Virus record (IMG/VR): IMGVR_UViG_3300025154_000351
Span: 1 to 26,347 of that record
Reading direction: 5' to 3' (one strand)
Length of the DNA: 26,347 bases
Origin: a virus
This document shows positions 15,600 to 21,055 of the stretch, one piece after another. Position numbers and translations under genes: made by a program. The notes below the pieces were generated by a model. The model was not told where the DNA came from. It worked only from the letters and a program-made list of their open reading frames with translations, and did no database searches. The stretch's first letter is position 1. Every line of letters begins with the position of its first letter.

Positions 15600-16204
15600 G
15601 CACAAAAACCACAACGTCCACATGGGAGGCAACATACCTCGATCTCTACAACAAATGCACCCATGGGCCATGGAGGACATCCCCCCGCGATGTCCAGTGG
15701 CGTCTGGATTCCGATAACGCCCTCTATTTCCAATGTTCCGCCAGCCCTTCTGACTGGAAACACAATTTCCTTTTCTGCCCGAAGGCAGTACGTGCGTACA
15801 AAGGAGCTTCTTGGTACGCCCATGAAGGCTTCCTCCTCCTTTGGAAATCCGTGCAAAATGAGATCATGTCGGCCCTCGCGGGGGCTACTCCATCAATAAT
15901 CGCAGGATACTCCCATGGAGGCGCTCTTGCGACCCTTGCCCATGAGGACCTTCACTTCAGGGGTCTTCGCCCGAATACGGTTACTTTCGGCAGTCCGCGT
16001 GTTGTATGGAATCCCTTCAGACTGAACAGAGAAATTGACAAACGTTTCCTGCAGGTATATAATATTGCTGTGCAAGGAGATATTGTGACGAAAGTACCTC
16101 CGGCAGTGTTTGGATATGTCACCGAAGGAAGGACGGCGAAGATAGGGCCTCTGTCTCTTCCCTCCGCAGCCAATCATGCGAAGTACAGGGAGTACCTTGA
16201 GTGA
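15596..16204 (+). CDS. Class-3 lipase / alpha-beta hydrolase
   Basis: 202 residues with the complete lipase class-3 signature: nucleophile Ser106 in GYSHGGALAT, Asp162 in QGDIVTKVPP, His194 in AANHAKYREY, and the TFGSPRV strand at 130-136. Such enzymes cleave ester bonds in acylglycerols or other lipids. There is no signal peptide, so like many endolysins it would need a holin to reach its target. I chose the GTG at 15596 because it overlaps the previous stop as GTGA; the frame is open upstream from 15509, but that part is out of register with the real preceding gene. It lies in the lysis block, so the likely substrate is an envelope lipid or lipoprotein ester, by analogy with the LysB esterases of mycobacteriophages. 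The substrate cannot be read from the sequence. Confidence 0.85.
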   Translation: MSTKTTTSTWEATYLDLYNKCTHGPWRTSPRDVQWRLDSDNALYFQCSASPSDWKHNFLFCPKAVRAYKGASWYAHEGFLLLWKSVQNEIMSALAGATPSIIAGYSHGGALATLAHEDLHFRGLRPNTVTFGSPRVVWNPFRLNREIDKRFLQVYNIAVQGDIVTKVPPAVFGYVTEGRTAKIGPLSLPSAANHAKYREYLE

Positions 16205-16269
16205 GGCCACAGCCTTTTCTTTCAGTAAAGACCCTGATATCAGACTATCTGAGGAACAAAGGAGCAAAG

Positions 16270-16791
16270 ATGAAGTGGGTATTCCTGAGAAAAACAGAAG
16301 AGTTGCTGGTGGACATGGGAACCGTCTACAACGGAATTCCGCAGTTCCTTGTTTTCCATTGTACCTCGGATGTCAGGAATGAACTGAATGGTAGGCGAAG
16401 GCTTCATGATCCCCGAGAGGTAGTGCGCACGATCCCCGGAGCCTATCCGTATATGCCACGCCCGTTTCCTGTGGGCGAGTTTGATGTAACCGGAGTGAAA
16501 TACAGAGATAAAAGTGACCCCGAGTACGGCTATCTTGGCCCTGCCTTCATCCAGACCAACGCATATCAGATGGTGAGAATCTGGAGCCTTGACAAAGTAG
16601 GGGGATATGAAGCGGAGACCGCAGGAATTGCGAAGGATACTGCGTACGGATTCCATGCAGCTCCTGCGTCAAAGACCACGCAAGGGTGCGGAAGATTGAG
16701 GTCGGAAAAAGACGCTCTTGCCCTTGCCCAGCTTGTTGAGCAGGAACTTGCCACCAAAAGAAAGATAACTCTTGTGGTCAAGGATGAGTGA
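16270..16791 (+). CDS. L,D-transpeptidase (YkuD)-fold protein, candidate peptidoglycan-active lysis enzyme
   Basis: 173 residues. The features of the YkuD fold appear in order: PYMPRPFPVGEFDVTGV (about 60-76; compare the family's TPxGxF turn), His129 in YGFHAAP, then TTQGCGRLRSEKDAL with Cys140 and Arg142 (compare the family's SHGCIRLxxxDA). These are the catalytic Cys, His and Arg of L,D-transpeptidases, which attack stem peptides of peptidoglycan. There is no signal peptide. I chose the ATG at 16270, 5 bases after AAAGGAG; an alternative GTG at 16201 overlaps the lipase stop and would add 23 residues. It is the only peptidoglycan-directed enzyme I see in the lysis block, so it may be the endolysin. 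The fold call is from motifs only, and the first 50 residues do not match anything I know. Confidence 0.6.
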   Translation: MKWVFLRKTEELLVDMGTVYNGIPQFLVFHCTSDVRNELNGRRRLHDPREVVRTIPGAYPYMPRPFPVGEFDVTGVKYRDKSDPEYGYLGPAFIQTNAYQMVRIWSLDKVGGYEAETAGIAKDTAYGFHAAPASKTTQGCGRLRSEKDALALAQLVEQELATKRKITLVVKDE

Positions 16792-16853
16792 GATCCAGTT
16801 GCTTATGAGTGGTGGTGTTTTTGAATAGCGCGGTAGCTCACGGGAGGCTGATT

Positions 16854-17033
16854 ATGTCAGGAAGATATGCGATCTTTGATCCTGCCAACTCCATGCCCGA
16901 CCACTTCGAATCCATTATTGACGATCTTGCGACAGGCAAGTGTGTAGAGCTTCCGGGCCACGATATGCCTTGGTGGGAAATGATGGAACTCAGCGATGAA
17001 ATGGACGACGCGGAATTCTTTGGGGAGGACTGA
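16854..17033 (+). CDS. Small acidic protein of unknown function
   Basis: 59 residues, strongly acidic at the C-terminus (EMMELSDEMDDAEFFGED), with no membrane segment. I placed the start at the ATG at 16854, which follows GGGAGG at 6 bases; the frame is open from 16809, but that start has no ribosome binding site. It ends two bases before the next ATG. It lies inside the lysis block between the transpeptidase-fold protein and the holin candidate. I do not recognise it; it could be a small regulator. Confidence 0.65.
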   Translation: MSGRYAIFDPANSMPDHFESIIDDLATGKCVELPGHDMPWWEMMELSDEMDDAEFFGED

Positions 17034-17034
17034 C

Positions 17035-17268
17035 ATGAAGAAGATAACTGAATTCTTTGAAGGACTTGCCAAGCTCATTTGGGATTTCTTCACCGACAAG
17101 AACAATGACGGCGACGAGAAGCGTCTGCTTGGGGTCGCCTCCATCCTCATAGGTTTCTTCTATGGAGTACAGCCGAATCCGGACCCTACGGTCCTTTGGG
17201 CCTACCTAGGATTTGGGGGCACCCTCCTCGGAGTCTCCGCGTTCAGTGACAAGATCCCGCGAAATTAG
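17035..17268 (+). CDS. Holin candidate (two membrane helices)
   Basis: 77 residues. An amphipathic N-terminus (MKKITEFFEGLAKLIWDFFT) is followed by a charged turn (DKNNDGDEKR) and two hydrophobic helices (about 38-52, LLGVASILIGFFYGV; about 59-72, VLWAYLGFGGTLLGVS). Size, two helices and position between lysis enzymes and spanin-like genes fit a class II or III holin, which opens the inner membrane at the end of infection. I placed the start at the ATG at 17035, one base after the previous stop and 6-7 bases after GGGGAGG. It could instead be an antiholin paired with the 15189-15599 protein. Confidence 0.65.
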   Translation: MKKITEFFEGLAKLIWDFFTDKNNDGDEKRLLGVASILIGFFYGVQPNPDPTVLWAYLGFGGTLLGVSAFSDKIPRN

Positions 17269-17271
17269 CAC

Positions 17272-17287
17272 AAGGAGCAACAATGTG
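17272..17287 (+). promoter_or_regulatory. One ribosome binding site serving two overlapping start codons
   Basis: AAGGAG (17272-17277) is followed 5 bases later by ATG (17283-17285), and its last base begins GTG (17285-17287), 7 bases from the same site. Each start opens a long frame with a membrane segment and coiled coil. Both spacings are within the working range of a Shine-Dalgarno site. Confidence 0.6.
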
Positions 17288-17855
17288 GAAAAACGCGCTC
17301 TTCTTCGTTTTGTTGCAAATATTTTCCTTGTCCTTCTCGTGGCCGCAGCAGGAATCTTCAGCTACAGATATGTCCAATCAGACAGAAACCTCAGAGCAAT
17401 TACTTCTGAGATGGGCGAAAGTAAACGCGCTCTTGCAGAGCTTGGACGACTCGAACAAGAAGCAAGAGTCATGGCTTCAGGACTCCTTGAAACTCTTGGT
17501 GCAAAACAAAGAGAGCTTGAACTCGCAGAGGGAAGAATTGCTTCAATTGAAGAACAGCTACGACGAAGCAGTGAAAGAGAAGCAAAGGATAGAGGCAGAA
17601 TTGAGTCTCTTGAAAGAGGACTTGCGGAAAGCGACAGAATCCGGGAAGCTCTCGATGGAGCAATCACGGAATCTCTTGGAGAAACTGGAAGAAACGGAGA
17701 GATCATACATGACCTTGGCATCGAACTTTCGGAAATTAGAAATCTCTATCAAGAAGCTGAAGAGGGACATTGAATTCTGGCAGTTTGTCGCGGGCGCGGA
17801 AGCCGTTGTAATTGTCGTTCTCTCCGCGATCAGCATCGTGGCAGTTATCTTTTGA
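17283..17855 (+). CDS. Spanin-like coiled-coil protein A (N-terminal signal, C-terminal membrane helix)
   Basis: 190 residues. Residues 3-19 are hydrophobic like a signal peptide (ALFFVLLQIFSLSFSW). Residues 30-165 are a long heptad coiled coil (LLQLKNSYDEAVKEKQRIEA, LLEKLEETERSYMTL). About 168-190 are a membrane helix (VAGAEAVVIVVLSAISIVAV). This layout recalls unimolecular spanins, which bridge outer and inner membrane, but there is no lipobox Cys; the protein has no Cys at all. The ATG has an ideal AAGGAG, and the frame fills the space up to the next gene. Leucine is mostly TTG, unlike other genes here. It fully contains a second long frame (17285-17773). If only one is real, the extension beyond 17773 and normal spacing to the next gene favour this one. 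Confidence 0.75.
   Translation: MWKNALFFVLLQIFSLSFSWPQQESSATDMSNQTETSEQLLLRWAKVNALLQSLDDSNKKQESWLQDSLKLLVQNKESLNSQREELLQLKNSYDEAVKEKQRIEAELSLLKEDLRKATESGKLSMEQSRNLLEKLEETERSYMTLASNFRKLEISIKKLKRDIEFWQFVAGAEAVVIVVLSAISIVAVIF
17285..17773 (+). CDS. Spanin-like coiled-coil protein B (i-spanin topology), nested in the +2 frame of protein A
   Basis: 162 residues from a GTG that shares its first base with the end of protein A's ATG. The N-terminus is basic (MEKRALLRF), then one membrane helix at about 9-27 (VANIFLVLLVAAAGIFSY), then a long charged coiled coil to the end (ELGRLEQEARVMASGLL, IASIEEQLRRSSEREAKD, IESLERGLAESDRIREAL). This is the topology of lambda Rz-type inner-membrane spanins. Codon use matches the phage better than protein A does: leucine is almost all CTT/CTC, with many GAA, GGA, AGA and GCA. 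The third forward frame has a stop near 17404. Against it: purine-rich coiled-coil genes leave other frames unusually open, and a 119-codon antisense frame is open here too. Confidence 0.6.
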   Translation: MEKRALLRFVANIFLVLLVAAAGIFSYRYVQSDRNLRAITSEMGESKRALAELGRLEQEARVMASGLLETLGAKQRELELAEGRIASIEEQLRRSSEREAKDRGRIESLERGLAESDRIREALDGAITESLGETGRNGEIIHDLGIELSEIRNLYQEAEEGH

Positions 17856-17882
17856 TGCAGTCCCTATAGAGGAGTACAACTA

Positions 17883-18677
17883 ATGGCAGTCAACGTACTG
17901 ATCATGGGAGACACCCACGGAGGTGCTGCGGGCGGTTTATTGCCGCCCCCGTACTGGTCCGAGCAACTGAAGGTGATGCAATCTTTGGCCTACGGATGGT
18001 GGCTTGAAGCAATTACGGAATTCGGGCCTTGGGATGTTGGATTGTTCACCGGAGACGCAACAGATGGCGAGGGGAAGAAAGGGACCATGGATACCGTGAT
18101 CCCCGACACTTTAGAGCAAGCCGCTTCCCAAGAGGAAATATACGCCGCCCCCGGAATAGAAAAACAAAATATGTACTTTGTCAGAGGCACCCCCTTCCAC
18201 AGTTCCGGCACCTACAATTACGAAGATCCGCTGGCAAAAGCTCTCGGGGCATCCATCGAAAACGAGCAGCTTGTTTCTATCCTCGGCCTAAAAATCCATC
18301 TGCGTCACGCCCTCGGACGAAGCGATACCGCCTACGGGCAGGGAACTCCTTTGTTCCGTGAGAGTATCAGGGATCTTGTGGATGCCACGCTCTCGGAGCA
18401 GGAGCCCGCTGATATCGTGATCCGGGGGCATGTCCACTACTCCTGCAGGATGACAATCGGGAAGCGGACGGCAATCTCGGCTCCTTGTATGGAGTATCCG
18501 GATTCGGTGTTCGGGAGGACCTGTCGGGGAATGTACTACGACATGGGAATCGGGAAGCTGGTTGTTCGGAGCGCTACGGATTGGGAGTACCATCCCATTC
18601 TCATGCCCCTGAAAGTCGTAAAACGAAGAGAATACAAGGAAATATGCAGTGGGGAGGAATTCTCGAATGGTCGATGA
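17883..18677 (+). CDS. Calcineurin-like metallophosphoesterase
   Basis: 264 residues with the metal-binding signature spread along the chain: Asp10 and His12 (GDTHGG), Asp58 (FTGDATDG), His106 (RGTPFHSSG), His142 (RHALG) and His183/His185 (RGHVHY). The usual GNH(D/E) third motif is replaced by GTPFH, so Asn and its neighbour are lost or shifted. Phage members of this superfamily act on nucleic-acid ends, cyclic nucleotides or nucleotides; the substrate here is unknown. An AGAGGAG site lies 8 bases before the ATG. Its 3' end overlaps the next start by 11 bases. It sits after the lysis genes and may belong to middle rather than late functions. Confidence 0.85.
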   Translation: MAVNVLIMGDTHGGAAGGLLPPPYWSEQLKVMQSLAYGWWLEAITEFGPWDVGLFTGDATDGEGKKGTMDTVIPDTLEQAASQEEIYAAPGIEKQNMYFVRGTPFHSSGTYNYEDPLAKALGASIENEQLVSILGLKIHLRHALGRSDTAYGQGTPLFRESIRDLVDATLSEQEPADIVIRGHVHYSCRMTIGKRTAISAPCMEYPDSVFGRTCRGMYYDMGIGKLVVRSATDWEYHPILMPLKVVKRREYKEICSGEEFSNGR

Positions 18678-18912
18678 CATTGTAGTAGAAGAAGCCTCGG
18701 AAGAGCTGCAGGCTTGGCTTGCGTCCTTGCCGAAGAAGAGGGTGGGCACGCGCTGCTTCCACTTCACTCCTCTCATGGACCAGAAAATACTGCTTGCGTA
18801 CAACGTGACGCCGCGCTACATTTTGACAAAGGAAATCGGATGCTCAAAGGACACCTTGAATGCGAGGTATCGATATTTGACGGAGAATAAGGGAGGGAAG
18901 AGCGATGAATGA
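18667..18912 (+). CDS. Small putative helix-turn-helix protein
   Basis: 81 residues, beginning MVDDIVVEEASEELQAWLA. The C-terminal half (FTPLMDQKILLAYNVTPRYI then LTKEIGCSKDTLNARYRYL) reads as a helix-turn-helix in which GCSKDTLNARYRYL would be the recognition helix. The start is the ATG at 18667, after GGGGAGG with 9 bases between and overlapping the phosphoesterase stop. Its own stop overlaps the DUF3310 start. DNA binding is inferred from the pattern only. Confidence 0.65.
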   Translation: MVDDIVVEEASEELQAWLASLPKKRVGTRCFHFTPLMDQKILLAYNVTPRYILTKEIGCSKDTLNARYRYLTENKGGKSDE

Positions 18913-19336
18913 GGGAAGGGATTCGGTAGGGTACGATCAGGTCAACAAACCCAAGCATTACAACGTACACCCGTCCGGGGTCGAGTGTCTTGATGTCAAC
19001 AAGCACATGGGCTATTCGGTGGGCAATGCCTACAAGTATCTCTTCCGCAACGAAGAGAAGCACGCGGACCCTTTCCTTGATCTTCGCAAGGCCCTTCAAT
19101 ATATCCGGATCGAGATAGCCCACAGGGAAGAGAAGGAAGCCCTCGACAAGATCACGGCGAAGGCTGTAAGGGTGTCCGAGGCCTCTCCAAAGTACCAGGG
19201 CGATGCGCTATTCGAGTTGTGGCTGGCGGAACTGGAGGACGGGAGAAACGGGATTCCGCATCTCCAGAAGGCGGCGGGCATTGTCGAGAAGGAGCTGGAT
19301 CGCAGGGCTTCCGGGGGCGCGGGGCCGGACAGGTAA
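18905..19336 (+). CDS. DUF3310 protein
   Basis: 143 residues. The DUF3310 core is at about 8-65 (VNKPKHYNVHPSGVECLDV, GNAYKYLFRNEEKHADP), with the KPxHYxxxPSGxE and GNAxKYLxR signatures. The family is very common in phages and is linked to nucleotide metabolism or replication regions; its activity is not established. The C-terminal half is a charged helical extension. A GGGAGGGAAG site precedes the ATG, which overlaps the upstream gene by 8 bases. It is the last rightward gene before the convergence zone. Confidence 0.85.
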   Translation: MNEGRDSVGYDQVNKPKHYNVHPSGVECLDVNKHMGYSVGNAYKYLFRNEEKHADPFLDLRKALQYIRIEIAHREEKEALDKITAKAVRVSEASPKYQGDALFELWLAELEDGRNGIPHLQKAAGIVEKELDRRASGGAGPDR

Positions 19337-19486
19337 GAAAATCCCTGTAGGGTATAGGATAGGTCTATACCCTAGGAGGCTATTTCCCGCAGAAGTGAGT
19401 GCAGTAGATTCCACGACGCTGACGACCGCGAAAGCTATCTGCACAACTAAAAGAGTAACACGCACCACGAATAAAGATATTTCCAT
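19208..19486 (-). CDS. Doubtful small leftward frame with a hydrophobic N-terminus
   Basis: A 92-codon leftward frame whose start and ribosome binding site (AAAGGAG, then ATG GAA) lie in an exact copy of the start region of the 19734-19937 gene. The N-terminus is hydrophobic (ISLFVVRVTLLVVQIAFAVV), like a membrane or signal segment. Against it: the frame runs through the leftward terminator hairpin and into the 3' end of the DUF3310 gene, and the rest of the sequence looks random. It may be the remains of a duplicated gene start, or a short membrane peptide read from the end of the operon. Confidence 0.25.
   Translation of the reverse strand: MEISLFVVRVTLLVVQIAFAVVSVVESTALTSAGNSLLGYRPILYPTGIFLPVRPRAPGSPAIQLLLDNARRLLEMRNPVSPVLQFRQPQLE
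19338..19374 (-). terminator. Terminator for leftward transcription (hairpin plus T-run)
   Basis: TAGGGTATAG (19348-19357) and CTATACCCTA (19365-19374) form a perfect 10-bp stem with a 7-base loop. Read leftward, the stem is followed by CAGGGATTTTCTTA, a T-rich stretch. It would end the leftward operon after it has passed the rightward terminator and come just short of the DUF3310 gene. Confidence 0.5.
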
Positions 19487-19506
19487 TCAGGTCTCCTTTC
19501 TATCCC
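19481..19506 (-). repeat. 26-bp direct repeat, copy 1 (leftward ribosome binding site and start codon)
   Basis: Bases 19481-19506 are identical to 19932-19957. Read leftward, the repeat holds an AAAGGAG site, an ACCTGA stop context and the ATG GAA start. In copy 2 these belong to a real gene junction (end of the 19938-20120 gene, start of the 19734-19937 gene). Copy 1 looks like a recombination or duplication scar. Confidence 0.85.
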
Positions 19507-19508
19507 AC

Positions 19509-19541
19509 GGAGGCCCTCCACTAGAGGGCCTCCGGTTTACT
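19509..19541 (+). terminator. Terminator for the rightward block
   Basis: GGAGGCCCTC (19509-19518) and GAGGGCCTCC (19524-19533) form a perfect 10-bp GC-rich stem with a 5-base loop, followed rightward by GGTTTACTT. No T-run follows in the leftward direction, so it should mainly stop rightward transcription from the lysis and DUF3310 genes. Confidence 0.7.
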
Positions 19542-19722
19542 TAGGAAGGAAACTGATAGTCAGATTCACCAGTTGCCCATCCTCCATTTCTTGCCAAGCA
19601 ACCGAATCGACGGAGCAAAGATTGATGCCCATTTTGTTGGGTATCACTTCGAGAGGGAAAGGAACGAATTCCTTGCTTTCCAAGTTCTTGTTACCTGCGA
19701 TCTTCTTGTAAAAACACTTCAC
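19537..19722 (-). CDS. Small protein of unknown function
   Basis: 61 residues, beginning MKCFYKKI (GTG start) and ending LVNLTISFLPK. I chose the GTG at 19722 because AAAGGAG lies 6 bases upstream and overlaps the stop of the previous gene (TAAAGGAG); an ATG at 19776 would overlap that gene by 43 bases and has no site. It is the last well-supported leftward gene. The sequence has a beta-like C-terminus and no recognisable motif. Confidence 0.65.
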   Translation of the reverse strand: MKCFYKKIAGNKNLESKEFVPFPLEVIPNKMGINLCSVDSVAWQEMEDGQLVNLTISFLPK

Positions 19723-19733
19723 TGAGTACTCCT

Positions 19734-19937
19734 TTAGAATATCCCGAGCAACATTTTGCCATAGTCTGTGTTGCACAGACCCAAGAACTCAAAGTTTCCT
19801 TGCACCTCCTGAAGGTCCTCTGTCTGAGGTAGTTGCTCCACGCCATTCAGCGTCCATTTGATAGACGAGAAATCTTCTTTGTTTATGCCGCGCATGTAGC
19901 CTACACAATGTTTGAGTTCAGCGAGATCAACTTCCAT
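19734..19937 (-). CDS. Small protein of unknown function
   Basis: 67 residues, beginning MEVDLAELKHCVGYMRGI. Soluble, mixed charge, no motif recognised. A GAAAGGAG site is 6 bases before the ATG, which directly follows the TGA of the upstream gene. The start region is part of a 26-bp repeat whose other copy lies at 19481-19506. Confidence 0.7.
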   Translation of the reverse strand: MEVDLAELKHCVGYMRGINKEDFSSIKWTLNGVEQLPQTEDLQEVQGNFEFLGLCNTDYGKMLLGIF

Positions 19938-19957
19938 TCAGGTCTCCTTTCTATCCC
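19932..19957 (-). repeat. 26-bp direct repeat, copy 2
   Basis: The functional copy. It contains the last codons and TGA of the 19938-20120 gene and the ribosome binding site and ATG of the 19734-19937 gene, read leftward. It is 451 bases from copy 1, an interval that contains exactly two small genes and the rightward terminator. Confidence 0.85.
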
Positions 19958-20120
19958 GTGAAACGGGACGTATGTTTTCGATTACTCCTATATCCTCAAC
20001 GGAAGGTTCGTCAACAGTAAACCCATACTTTTCCGCTATTTCAGACCATTGTTTGTGTGTTTCGGTTGCCGCATCCCACGCAATATCGAAAAATAACATG
20101 TACGGAAGTTTTCTCTTCAT
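19938..20120 (-). CDS. Small protein of unknown function
   Basis: 60 residues, beginning MKRKLPYMLFFDIAWDA and ending RPVSRDRKET. An AAGGAG site lies 9 bases before the ATG at 20120. No motif recognised; the first third is mildly hydrophobic but not a convincing membrane helix. It lies in the leftward run of small early genes. Confidence 0.7.
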   Translation of the reverse strand: MKRKLPYMLFFDIAWDAATETHKQWSEIAEKYGFTVDEPSVEDIGVIENIRPVSRDRKET

Positions 20121-20132
20121 GCTTCTTTCTCC

Positions 20133-20378
20133 TTAAAACTCCGCGTACAGCATCTTTTGTGCGTCGCTGTCTGAACACCTCACAAGATACCTTCCGTCAG
20201 AACATCGAGTTTCCTCCGGTTCTGCCAACTCAAGTGCCCGATAAAAGAATAGTTCCCGGTTGCAGTCACAAGAAGCGTTTCCCTCCGCCCACCAATAAGT
20301 ATTCCATTCCCAGTCTTTCCAGACATCTGTTGCAATCATGCCGTCGGAAACTCGCTTCATCTCAAGTTTCAGGTTCAT
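20133..20378 (-). CDS. Small phage protein with WW..GNASCDCNR motif, unknown function
   Basis: 81 residues from the ATG at 20378, which follows AAGGAGG; the frame extends upstream to 20444, but only as overlap with the preceding gene. The central stretch YWWAEGNASCDCNRELFF followed by a CSDGRY segment is a pattern I have seen in small phage proteins of unknown function. The paired Cys in SCDCN and the later Cys residues may bind metal. It overlaps the previous gene by 17 bases, so translation is probably coupled. Confidence 0.75.
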   Translation of the reverse strand: MNLKLEMKRVSDGMIATDVWKDWEWNTYWWAEGNASCDCNRELFFYRALELAEPEETRCSDGRYLVRCSDSDAQKMLYAEF

Positions 20379-20556
20379 GGTTTTTAACCTCCTTCTGAAA
20401 TCGTTCCGCAACAAAAGCCTCAAAGCCCTCATCGATCCAGTCAAACTCCACGCCTTTCTCTTTGTACCCGTCGCACCAACCCCTGCTGTAGGCTTGGTGC
20501 AGGAGTTCGGACAAACTTGTGTCCCCGTCTATCGTCAGTTGTCGGAAGAATTCCAT
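20362..20556 (-). CDS. Small protein of unknown function
   Basis: 64 residues from the ATG at 20556, chosen because AAGGAAGG lies just upstream; an ATG six codons earlier would overlap the site. Contents: MEFFRQLTIDGDTSLSELL, then RGWCDGYKEKGVEFDWIDE and a helical end. Acidic and helical, no family recognised. It lies in the leftward operon between two other small genes. Confidence 0.65.
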   Translation of the reverse strand: MEFFRQLTIDGDTSLSELLHQAYSRGWCDGYKEKGVEFDWIDEGFEAFVAERFQKEVKNHEPET

Positions 20557-20577
20557 TGCGCCTTCCTTATTCACAGT

Positions 20578-20730
20578 TTAGAACTTACGCTCAAGTTCAT
20601 CCACAAGATCGTCCCGAAATTCTTTCAGTGCCTTTTCCATGGCAATCAAACAGATGACGGGCCATGATTGGCAATTGTTGTCCAAGCACTCTTGCTCTGC
20701 TTCTCTCTGTATTTCTTTCAGGTCTCTCAT
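20578..20730 (-). CDS. Small helical protein of unknown function
   Basis: 50 residues, beginning MRDLKEIQREAEQECLDNN and ending ELERKF with TAA. A GAGGGGAG site lies 8 bases before the ATG at 20730, in a gap where neighbouring genes otherwise leave about 190 bases unexplained. Highly charged and helical, with two Cys residues in the first half. No family recognised. Confidence 0.65.
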   Translation of the reverse strand: MRDLKEIQREAEQECLDNNCQSWPVICLIAMEKALKEFRDDLVDELERKF

Positions 20731-20746
20731 TTGGGCTGCTCCCCTC

Positions 20747-20899
20747 TCACAAAATCTCCTGCGGTGGAACTTCGAAGTTTATCCTCATCTCCATTCCACA
20801 TTTCGGGCATGTTCCACAGTTGTACACCCTCCAATTTCCAAAAGATTCGGCTTCATTTATAGAAGGCTCGTGCAGACATGGCTTGCATCCGAACCACAT
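20747..20899 (-). CDS. Small zinc-ribbon-like protein
   Basis: 50 residues from the ATG at 20899 to a TGA. Cys pairs at GCKPCLHE (residues 5-8) and CGTCPKCGME (about 29-35) make a likely zinc ribbon. Only the A-rich AAAGAAAAG precedes the ATG, not a standard site, and an in-frame TAG lies ten codons upstream, so no better start exists. It follows the DUF551 remnant and precedes the 50-residue gene. DNA or RNA binding is possible, but this is only an inference from the fold. Confidence 0.55.
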   Translation of the reverse strand: MWFGCKPCLHEPSINEAESFGNWRVYNCGTCPKCGMEMRINFEVPPQEIL

Positions 20900-20926
20900 C
20901 TTTTCTTTCTTTTTGCGAAGCCTGGG

Positions 20927-21055
20927 CTACTTCCTTTCCTTTACTTTCGGCAAAGGCATCCAATGAGTGAATCCGTTGAGGTCGTTTCCTCCTTCCCACA
21001 CTTCCCCATTATGCCAGATTCCGACAGCGGTACATCCCAAGTCAGCTTCAAACTC
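20927..21055 (-). pseudogene. C-terminal part of DUF551 domain, separated from its gene by an in-frame TGA
   Basis: In the same frame as the 21056-21433 gene, 42 codons continue without interruption after its TGA to a TAG at 20927-20929. They encode GCTAVGIWHNGEVWEGG and then GFTHWMPLPKVKERK; the HWMPLP ending is characteristic of DUF551. The first half of the domain (WILFEDKEPEDGDFIVAIR) lies before the TGA. So the domain is intact except for one stop codon. Without read-through this part has no good start of its own. A TGG to TGA change is the simplest cause. Confidence 0.75.

Noticed and set aside
16784-16828. 14-codon frame overlapping the end of the transpeptidase-fold gene
   Set aside because: Too short to support, with no separate ribosome binding site.
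17362-17721. 119-codon leftward frame across the nested spanin-like locus
   Set aside because: No ribosome binding site, and the product is Ser/Arg/Leu-rich as expected for the antisense of coiled-coil codons. It shows that stops are rare here, which is a caution for the nested genes.
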